Positions 1 through 6,000 of a DNA stretch of 6,129 nt are shown here, in pieces. A program made the position numbers and the translations under genes. The notes below the pieces were generated by a model. It made no database searches and was not told the DNA's origin. It worked only from the letters and a program-made list of their open reading frames with translations. The stretch is from UBA5336 sp039815055 (lineage in GTDB: Bacteria; Pseudomonadota; Alphaproteobacteria; Caulobacterales; Hyphomonadaceae), in contig JBCCAA010000097.1 in NCBI GenBank assembly GCA_039815055.1, positions 1-6,129 on the forward strand. Direction: 5' to 3'. Each line of letters starts with the position of its first letter. Position 1 is the stretch's first letter.

Positions 1-881
1 AGATCGAACACGTACTCATGGGTCATCGAAGCCCAGACGAGATAGCCTCCCGTGGTGTGCAGCACGCCCTTGGGTTGGCCAGTTGAGCCTGATGTGTAGA
101 GGATGAAAAGCGGGTCTTCGGCGTTCATGGGCTCGGGTGGACAGTCGGATGAAACGTGGGCGCCAATGTCGTGGAGCCAGACATCGCGGCCCTCAACCAT
201 GTTCACGTCACCGCCGGTGCGGCGCACGACCAGCATCTTGTCGACCTCAACCCCGTCATGGTCGATCGCGGCGTCGCAATTGGCCTTGAGGGGCACGCGT
301 TTGGTGCCGCGCAGGCCTTCATCAGCGGTAATGATAAACCGGCTCTTGCAGTCGATCAAACGTCCAGCGAGGGCTTCGGGCGAAAAGCCGCCAAACACGA
401 CAGAGTGGATGGCACCGATCCGTGTGCAGGCCAACATAGCATAGGCCGCTTCCAGGATCATTGGCATGTAGATGGTGACGCGATCCCCTTTCTTGATGCC
501 GAGTTCCTTCAAGACATTGGCAAAGCGGCAAACCGCGACGTGCAGTTCCTTGTACGTGACCTTGGCGTCGTCGGTAGGTTCATCGCCTTCCCAGATCAGG
601 GCGGTCTTGTCGCCGCGGGTTTCAAGGTGGCGGTCAATGCAGTTGTAGCTGACATTCAACTCGCCATCGGCGAACCATTTGATCCCGAAATCACGGAGTT
701 CGAAGGAGGCTTCCTTGGCCTTGGTGTAGGGCTTGAACCAGTCGAGGCGCTGGCCATGTTCGGCCCAGAAGGCCTCCGGATCTGCGATCGAGGCGGCATA
801 CATCTCTTCGTACTTTTCTGGTGTCAGATTTGCCGTTCTGGCGAACGTCTCTGGAACGGGGTAGATCGGTGTGTCGGTCAT
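1..881 (-). CDS. acs: Acetyl-CoA synthetase, N-terminal part (partial; continues past the left edge)
   Basis: Acs converts acetate, ATP and CoA to acetyl-CoA, AMP and pyrophosphate through an acetyl-adenylate in the cytoplasm. Reading the minus strand from the ATG at 881 gives 293 uninterrupted codons that run off the window; the family is about 650 residues, so roughly 45% is present. What is visible: the ACS N-terminal region (EKYEEMYAASI, DPEAFW, around residues 22-39), NCIDRHLETRGDKTALIWEGD (80-100), the IYMPM and GGFSPEALAGR segments (137-174), ITADEGLRG with Arg191 (the CoA-contacting position in Salmonella Acs), and the adenylation P-loop YTSGSTGQPKG at 262-272 followed by VLHTTGGY. 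The acetate-pocket Trp, the core motifs and the acetylated catalytic lysine lie outside the window. The gene follows the porin by 36 nt with no terminator between. The start at 881 matches the usual N-terminal length, with GGAG at 890-893; an in-frame ATG at 902 would add seven residues. Identity is certain at family level. Confidence 0.97.
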   Translation of the reverse strand, partial: MTDTPIYPVPETFARTANLTPEKYEEMYAASIADPEAFWAEHGQRLDWFKPYTKAKEASFELRDFGIKWFADGELNVSYNCIDRHLETRGDKTALIWEGDEPTDDAKVTYKELHVAVCRFANVLKELGIKKGDRVTIYMPMILEAAYAMLACTRIGAIHSVVFGGFSPEALAGRLIDCKSRFIITADEGLRGTKRVPLKANCDAAIDHDGVEVDKMLVVRRTGGDVNMVEGRDVWLHDIGAHVSSDCPPEPMNAEDPLFILYTSGSTGQPKGVLHTTGGYLVWASMTHEYVFD

Positions 882-889
882 TTTGAGTT

Positions 890-893
890 CTCC
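890..893 (-). promoter_or_regulatory. Ribosome binding site favouring the acs start at 881
   Basis: On the minus strand GGAG lies 8 nt before the ATG at 881. A second in-frame ATG at 902 also has a purine-rich GAGGA at 911-915, again 8 nt upstream. The two signals are about equally good, so the choice of 881 rests mainly on the usual length of the Acs N-terminus; the sequence alone does not settle it. Confidence 0.5.
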
Positions 894-917
894 ATCAGCC
901 ATGGTCGCGGTCCTCGC

Positions 918-2213
918 TTAAAAGCCTAGTTTCGTAGACAGGGTGAGACGCGTGATGTTGCCATCCGCACCGCTTTCCAGTTCGCGGACGCCGTGCATCA
1001 ACTCGATGCCGGTTGTCAGCTTCGGCGCCGGGTCCCAAAGCACAGCGGCGTAGGCCGATTGGGTCGACGCGGTGACCTGGTCCCCGAGATAGACCGGATT
1101 GTCCACGAACAGGCCGGAATAGCCGAGGTTAAACCGGGCCGTTTCGCCAAACGGATGGCGCCAGGCAATCAGCCCACCATAGCTTGGAATGGCTTCCAGC
1201 TCGCCATTGGGATCGAGCGCCGTTGCGCGGCTGGCGGCCAGGCCAATATAGCGCCCGATGCCTTCTCCGCCGGTCAGGTTGAACCGGATATCATCACGCT
1301 CGCCTACGTTCACACGGCCTGCCACGCTGAGGCCATATCCGAATGCTTCCTCTTCAATTCCGCCAAAATCTGCGCGCAGCTGTCGGCCGATAGCGGCAAA
1401 CGACACGTTGCCGAACTCACCTTTGCGATTGTACCGCGCGATGACATCCGGCAGCAGGTTCTCGTCACGCGAGCCGATGTTCAGGCTGGTCGTATTCGGG
1501 TTCTCAATCGCGACCTGCCAATTGCCGGATGTGTAACGGATCTGGGCCTGGCGCACGAACACCATCCCGTCGGACAGGGCGAGGAAACTCGCGCTTTCAG
1601 GAATGGCGGACGTGTTCTGGAACGTCGTCCATTCCTGGCCGGCGCGCCAATTGCCATAGTCAATATAGGCACGGCGCAGGCGCGGGCTGTAGGAATTTGA
1701 CACGAGCTCATTGCCTTGTCCGGACCCCAGGAAATCCATCTCGATATAGCCGGTCAGCGTCCTGTCGCCGACGGGCCGTTGCGCCGTTAGCGCGAACCTC
1801 GAGGCTTTCGCGGTGATGTCTGTGAAGCTTGTTTCATCTCCGCCGATGGGTGTGACGGACGGAATGTAAAAGTCGCGCGCGATGGACGTTGACCCAATGC
1901 CGCCATCGCTGAGCGTCGTGGCGTGGGCATCCACATCGATAAAACCAGAGAGCTTGAATGTGGTATCGCCAACCATGAAACCGCTCGTGGTCGTCACCGG
2001 CCTGTCGGTGGCTTCAGCGCGTTCAACCTGGTCTAGGCGGATGATTGCCCCGTCGACCTCGGCGCGCTCTTGGGCGAGTTCGGTCTTCAGCTCCTGGACC
2101 ATGGCCTCGAGCGCGGCAATACGATCTTCGAGGTCATGGCCATCGGCACAAGCCAGGCCGGACAGGGCCAAGGTTGTTCCGGCGAGAAGCCCGATTTTCC
2201 ACGACTTAGACAT
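918..2213 (-). CDS. DcaP-like trimeric outer-membrane porin
   Basis: This 431-residue protein is probably an outer-membrane channel for small, mainly anionic solutes. Residues 1-23 form a Sec signal peptide (MSKSWK, hydrophobic stretch, cleavage likely after ACA at 21-23); the cysteine at 22 does not sit in a proper lipobox. Residues about 27-68 form a heptad-patterned coiled coil (LEDRIAALEAMVQELKTEL), as in the periplasmic extension of DcaP-type porins. The barrel begins near 78 with GFMVGDTTFKLSGFIDVDA and continues with SARDFYIPS-like, RLRRAYIDYGNWRAGQEWTTF and alternating aromatic/polar beta strands, ending in the typical C-terminal phenylalanine (LSTKLGF) recognised by the BAM machinery. 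Known DcaP proteins favour dicarboxylates. The gene is first in a putative operon with acs, opposite a CrbR-type regulator, which suggests a role in carboxylate entry; that role is inferred. Start: ATG at 2213 with GGAGG 5 nt upstream. A generic porin of another subfamily is the main alternative. Confidence 0.87.
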   Translation of the reverse strand: MSKSWKIGLLAGTTLALSGLACADGHDLEDRIAALEAMVQELKTELAQERAEVDGAIIRLDQVERAEATDRPVTTTSGFMVGDTTFKLSGFIDVDAHATTLSDGGIGSTSIARDFYIPSVTPIGGDETSFTDITAKASRFALTAQRPVGDRTLTGYIEMDFLGSGQGNELVSNSYSPRLRRAYIDYGNWRAGQEWTTFQNTSAIPESASFLALSDGMVFVRQAQIRYTSGNWQVAIENPNTTSLNIGSRDENLLPDVIARYNRKGEFGNVSFAAIGRQLRADFGGIEEEAFGYGLSVAGRVNVGERDDIRFNLTGGEGIGRYIGLAASRATALDPNGELEAIPSYGGLIAWRHPFGETARFNLGYSGLFVDNPVYLGDQVTASTQSAYAAVLWDPAPKLTTGIELMHGVRELESGADGNITRLTLSTKLGF

Positions 2214-2218
2214 TCAAT

Positions 2219-2223
2219 CCTCC
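2219..2223 (-). promoter_or_regulatory. Ribosome binding site of the porin gene
   Basis: GGAGG on the minus strand lies 5 nt before the ATG at 2213. It is a strong consensus Shine-Dalgarno sequence and fixes the porin start, which also gives a well-formed signal peptide. Confidence 0.8.
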
Positions 2224-2243
2224 GCATGTTGTTTTGTGAGTGG

Positions 2244-2272
2244 AGTATCGAAGCTTGGAGCCCGGCTCGCCA
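2244..2272 (-). promoter_or_regulatory. Possible promoter of the porin-acs operon
   Basis: On the minus strand GATACT (2244-2249) matches four of six positions of a -10 box. A poor -35 (TGGCGA, 2267-2272, three of six) lies 17 bp upstream. The predicted transcript would start near 2238 and carry a short leader before the porin. A weak -35 is what an activator-dependent promoter often shows, and the spacer contains a perfect dyad GAGCC-C-GGCTC (2258-2268). Found by eye only; low certainty. Confidence 0.3.
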
Positions 2273-2273
2273 T

Positions 2274-2288
2274 TAGCCATTGGTGCTA
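2274..2288. promoter_or_regulatory. Dyad TAGC-N7-GCTA, candidate regulator site
   Basis: The 15-bp element has perfect 4-bp arms (2274-2277 and 2285-2288). It can also be read as two inverted heptamers, TAGCCAT and TAGCACC (the second on the minus strand), one base apart; these resemble the TACYYMT heptamers used by NarL-family regulators. Its centre (2281) is about 43 bp upstream of the predicted porin transcript start, the usual place for an activator that touches RNA polymerase. The arms are short, so chance is a real alternative. Confidence 0.3.
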
Positions 2289-2308
2289 CGACCTTGGTCT
2301 ACACGATC

Positions 2309-2337
2309 TCGACAGTCCCAGATGATTGCGTCATCTT
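2309..2337 (+). promoter_or_regulatory. Possible promoter of crbR
   Basis: TCGACA at 2309-2314 matches five of six positions of the -35 consensus TTGACA. Seventeen bases downstream CATCTT (2332-2337) matches only three of six positions of the -10 box. It lies about 60 bp before the crbR start, a sensible distance, but the weak -10 makes this tentative. Confidence 0.27.
2320..2336. promoter_or_regulatory. Perfect 17-bp inverted repeat AGATGA-N5-TCATCT, candidate operator
   Basis: Two perfect 6-bp arms (2320-2325 and 2331-2336) flank a 5-bp centre. This is the longest uninterrupted dyad I found in the divergent spacer. It overlaps the spacer and -10 box of the possible crbR promoter and sits about 90 bp upstream of the predicted porin-acs transcript start. 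The size and symmetry fit a dimeric helix-turn-helix regulator; CrbR itself is the obvious candidate, but the binding protein is unproven. Confidence 0.4.
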
Positions 2338-2349
2338 CCATTCAAAGGA

Positions 2350-2378
2350 CGTCGTCAGAGACCGCAAAAGCGGCGACG
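2350..2378 (+). promoter_or_regulatory. Potential stem-loop in the crbR leader
   Basis: CCGC (2362-2365), AAAA loop, GCGG (2370-2373) form a perfect short hairpin. CGTCG (2350-2354) can pair with CGACG (2374-2378) to extend it, leaving a one-sided bulge of 7 nt (2355-2361). The stem ends 6 nt before the Shine-Dalgarno run at 2385-2390, close enough to affect translation. There is no U-run, so it is not an intrinsic terminator. It may be a chance structure in GC-rich DNA. Confidence 0.3.
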
Positions 2379-2384
2379 CAATCT

Positions 2385-2390
2385 GGGAGG
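2385..2390 (+). promoter_or_regulatory. Ribosome binding site that fixes the crbR start
   Basis: GGGAGG lies 5 nt before the ATG at 2396. The reading frame is open further upstream to 2240, but only the 2396 start has this strong signal and begins directly at the receiver-domain first strand (PLVLIVDDH), so the longer version is rejected. Confidence 0.85.
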
Positions 2391-2395
2391 AAAAG

Positions 2396-3040
2396 ATGGC
2401 AGATGCACCGCTGGTTCTGATCGTTGACGACCATCCACTGTTTCGCGACGCGTTGGAACTGGCGCTGGGTGAGGCTAGTGGCGGCGGGGCAACTGCGTTG
2501 CATGCCGGGTCCATTGCGGCGGCGCGAGATGTGCTTGGCGAGCAGGCGCCAGATCTTATCCTGCTGGATTTGAACTTGAGTGACGCCAGCGGTTTTGATG
2601 GATTGGCGAGCCTGCAAGCATTGGGTGTGACGTGCCCAATTGTAGTGGTGTCAGCAACGGAATCCCAATCGGCGTTTCGACAGGCAAAAGCATTGGGTGC
2701 TGTGGGCTATTTCCCGAAGAGTCTGCCCTTGGCGGACCTGTCGGCGGCTTTGGCTACGGTTCTGGATGGCGGGACATGGCTGCCGGAGACCGACGATTCA
2801 AGCACCAGCGAGACCGATACCGACCGCGTGGCCAGCCTCACGCCCGCCCAACGGCGCGTGATGAGTGGGTTGGCAGATGGGCTTTTGAACAAACAGATTG
2901 CCTATGAGATGGGGATTTCCGAGGCCACCGTGAAAGCCCATATGACAGCCATCCTACGCAAACTGGGTGCGAACAACCGGACCCAAGCTGTCTTGGTGTA
3001 TAAATCGGCCTTGAGCGCCGATGATCACTCCGCGGCGTGA
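2396..3040 (+). CDS. crbR: NarL/LuxR-type response regulator, CrbR (ErdR) family
   Basis: This 214-residue cytoplasmic DNA-binding protein is probably the partner of the CrbS kinase and the regulator of acs. Residues about 5-125 form a receiver domain: acidic pair Asp11-Asp12 (VDDHPLFRDAL), phospho-acceptor Asp58 (LILLDLNLSD), switch Ser86 (VVVSATES) and conserved Lys108 (GYFPKS). A polar Ser/Thr/Asp-rich linker (131-143) joins it to a LuxR-type helix-turn-helix at about 147-205: LTPAQRRVMSGLADGLLNKQIAYEMGIS, then the recognition helix EATVKAHMTAILRKLGANNRTQAV. All key receiver residues are present, so it should be phosphorylatable. It is divergent from the porin-acs operon and convergent with crbS, overlapping crbS by 16 bp at the stops. 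In Vibrio and Pseudomonas the orthologous CrbR/ErdR activates acetyl-CoA synthetase. Family assignment is firm; the ortholog name rests on the adjacent crbS and acs. Confidence 0.9.
   Translation: MADAPLVLIVDDHPLFRDALELALGEASGGGATALHAGSIAAARDVLGEQAPDLILLDLNLSDASGFDGLASLQALGVTCPIVVVSATESQSAFRQAKALGAVGYFPKSLPLADLSAALATVLDGGTWLPETDDSSTSETDTDRVASLTPAQRRVMSGLADGLLNKQIAYEMGISEATVKAHMTAILRKLGANNRTQAVLVYKSALSADDHSAA
3025..3040. other. Tail-to-tail overlap of crbR and crbS
   Basis: The crbR stop (TGA, 3038-3040) lies beyond the crbS stop (TGA on the minus strand, 3025-3027), so the last codons of both genes share 16 bp. There is no intergenic space for a terminator, and each transcript must end inside the partner gene, producing complementary 3' ends. 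Confidence 0.93.
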
Positions 3041-6000
3041 CGGTTCAGGCTCTGCTGGCAATCGGAAAGGAACCGATGAATCTCTGCGGGGTCGGCGGGT
3101 TTCTTCAGAATGTCGATCCCTTGGGCCTGGGCCTCTTTTGCAACACGCCCCATTGCTTCAGCTGTAAGCAGTTTGACGTTGTCGGGGTTCGAGAGACTGC
3201 CGCGATTTTCGGTCAGGAATTCAAGTCCTGTCATGGCGTTTCTCAACTGATAGTCGGCGATGACGGCATCCACGCCGCCACCCGCAAGAATCGCCCGGGC
3301 CGCAGCTGGATCTGCGGCCAGATCAACGCGACATCCCCAGCTTTCCAAAAGGGCACGCATGCCATCCAGGATGAGAGTTTCGTCGTCCAGACAGAGTACA
3401 TGCAGACCAGACAGGCGCTGTTCATCTGGGCGCGGTCGCACCCGACGCGTCGTTTTCTCCGCCTCGGCTTCGCCTGCGCGCGGTAGGGTCACATGGAATA
3501 CCGTGCCGCGATTTATCGCCGATTTTAACCCGATCTCGGCCCTCATCAGGCCCGCCATGCGCCGGGCCACGGCAAGGCCAAGTCCAGCGCCGCGTATGCC
3601 CATATTGTCTTGCTCGTCCAGCCGCGCAAACTCTTCAAACAATTGCGCCTGCTTGTCGCCCGGAATGCCGGGGCCGGTGTCCCACACTTCAATACGGACG
3701 CTATCGCCAACGCGCCGGGCCCCCACAAGCACCCCGCCTTCCCGGGTGTACCGGCGAGCATTTGAAATGAAATTGCGAAGGATCGACTGTAGAAAATCTG
3801 GATCAGCCAGAACCTTCAAACGCGTCGGCGCCAGCCGGATCTGCAGGCCAGCCGCTTCTGCCATGGGCCGCGCTTCGTCAGCCAGATCTTCCAGCAATGG
3901 ACCCAGCGGCAGGATCTGAGGATTGGAGACAACCTGGCTATGGTCCAGCCTTGAGATATCGAGCAGCCCTTTGAGTAACTCGTCGGCTGAGCGAACGGCG
4001 CGGTCCGCCTTTGCCAACAGATGACTATTGGAGCCACCGTCTTCGCGGTCCACAGCGCCCAGGAAAAGTCGCGCGGCGTTCAACGGCTGCAACAGGTCAT
4101 GGCTGGCAGCGGCCAGGAACCGGGTTTTTGAGGCGTTCGCACCTTCGGCCTCAGCCCGTGCAGCCTCAAGATCGGTCGCCATGTTTTCAAGATCAGCGGT
4201 GCGGTTTTGCACCCGCTGTTCCAACGTTTCATTGGCTTCAATCAACGCCTCTTCGCGCCGTTTGTCTTGGGTGATGTCAGTGAAGGTCGATACGTATCCG
4301 CCGCCGGGCATGGGGCTACCGACAATGCGCAGATAGCGGCCATCGGGATTGCGGCGCTCATACATGTGCGGGCGGCCGACCTTGATATGGTCGATGCGCC
4401 GTTTGGCCTCCTCAGCGGGGTCTCCATCAATCCAGCCTGTCCGGATATTGTGTTCAATCAGCGTCGAGATCGGCTCGCCCACGTTTACGAGCTTGGCCGG
4501 ATAGGCGAACATTTCGACATAGGCGCTGTTCCACGCCACCAAGTGCTGGTTGTGGTCGACCACGCTGATGCCTTGCTCAATATTTTCTAGCATGGATTGC
4601 AGCATGTGCCGGTCAAACCGTTCCGCCTGGGTGCGCTGGTCCAGAATGGACAGAACATCGCCAAGAGCCACATCAGCCCCACCGACCGCCGACGACATGA
4701 CAACTCGGGCAGACGATGCGCCCAGCGCGCTGGCGAGCAGGCGTTCTGTGCGTTGCACCATGCGCCAATCAGCAGGCTCGCTGCCGGTTGTTTCCAGGCC
4801 TGTCTGGCCTTTAAGGGTCTTAAACGCATACTCGACAGCCTCGGCGCTGAGGAAGCGGGTCGCCAGTGCTTTCAACCCGTCGGGCGTGACGTCACGGGTG
4901 ACGGAGCCCGATGGAGAGGTCAGATCGCTAACACTTGCGCCATCACCGACAAAGGCGGCGGCCTGAATTCGGTCGCGCAGTCTCTCTCGCGCGCGCAACG
5001 AAAAGACGATAAAGCCGAGAATGTTGAGTCCTAGGCTCCACACCACGCCATGGACGAGACTGTCGCCGAACCCAATCGACAGAAGTCCATGGGGGTTTAG
5101 CGGAGCAGGCAGCACGCTCGCCATGGCCTCTGGCCCGATCAGCGCCGGCAGGAACAGTGTGTAACTCCACACCAGCATGCCGATCAGCAAGCCGGCGAAG
5201 GCGCCAGGCTGGCGTGCGCCACGCCAATACACAGCGCCCAATAGCGCCGGGGCAAATTGTGCAGCAGCGGCAAATGATAACAGGCCAATCTGGGCCAAAG
5301 CTTCGCTGTTGCCGCCTGCCAGGGCGTAGCCATAGGCCAACATGATAATGGTGACGATGGCCGCCCGCCGGATCGTCAAGAGTCGAGGCCCCAGCGCACT
5401 TTGACCGTCGGTTAGATGTCCTGAGCGCAGCAAGATCGGCACTATCAGCTCGTTCGTGACCATGTTCGACAGGGCAATCGTCGCCACGATCACCATGCCC
5501 GTTGCAGCGGAAAACCCGCCGAGAAAGACCAGCATCGCCAAAAGGCCGTCGCCGTTCATCAGGGGCAGTTCGAGCACGTAAAGATCGGCAGATACGCTGG
5601 CGGGAAGGGTGGACAAGCCGGCCATTGCGATGGGGATCACCACCACGCTGGTCGCTAGCAGATAGGCCGGGAACAGCCAGCGCGCGACCGCGTGATCGCG
5701 TTCGCCACGCCGCTCGATGATGCCGACATGAAACTGCCGTGGAAGGCAAATGATCGCAGCCATGGACAACAGCGTGATCGTAATGAACCGGCTCGACACA
5801 TCGCCGATGGGAAAAACCTCACTGACGCTTGGCGCCGAGGAATTAGCCAGCCCGCCCAGAAGGCTGATCGACAGCATCCCAACAGCAGCAAGAGCCGCCA
5901 GTTTTATGATCGCCTCAAATGCCAGAACACGCATCAGCCCGGCATTGTGGCGGGTCAGGTCTGAATGCCTTGCGCCGTAAAGGATCGAAAAAACAGCCAG

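Noticed and set aside
156..929. 257-codon plus-strand open frame opposite acs
   Set aside because: It is the antisense shadow of a clearly conserved Acs coding sequence, has no good ribosome binding site and its translation resembles no family.
993..1700. 235-codon plus-strand open frame opposite the porin
   Set aside because: Antisense shadow in GC-rich DNA; the minus strand encodes a porin with signal peptide, barrel and terminal phenylalanine.
1882..2325. 147-codon plus-strand open frame spanning the porin 5' end and the divergent spacer
   Set aside because: It runs over the porin signal peptide and promoter region, is low-complexity Ser/Arg-rich and lacks family features.
2240..2395. 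52-codon N-terminal extension of crbR
   Set aside because: The frame is open, but the strong GGGAGG before the ATG at 2396 and the receiver domain beginning at once show that the extension is intergenic DNA containing the promoters.
2230..2395. CRP-type (TGTGA-N6-TCACA) or sigma-54 (-24/-12 GG/GC) sites in the divergent spacer
   Set aside because: A TGTGAG half-site occurs near 2235, but its partner half is absent, and no GG/GC pair with the right spacing plus flanking consensus was found.
3025..3060. Intrinsic terminator between crbR and crbS
   Set aside because: The stop ends overlap, and I see no GC hairpin followed by a U-run on either strand here.
4943..5749. 268-codon minus-strand open frame inside crbS in another frame
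   Set aside because: The main frame encodes conserved membrane helices of the SLC5 domain; this frame is Arg-rich with no recognisable motif.
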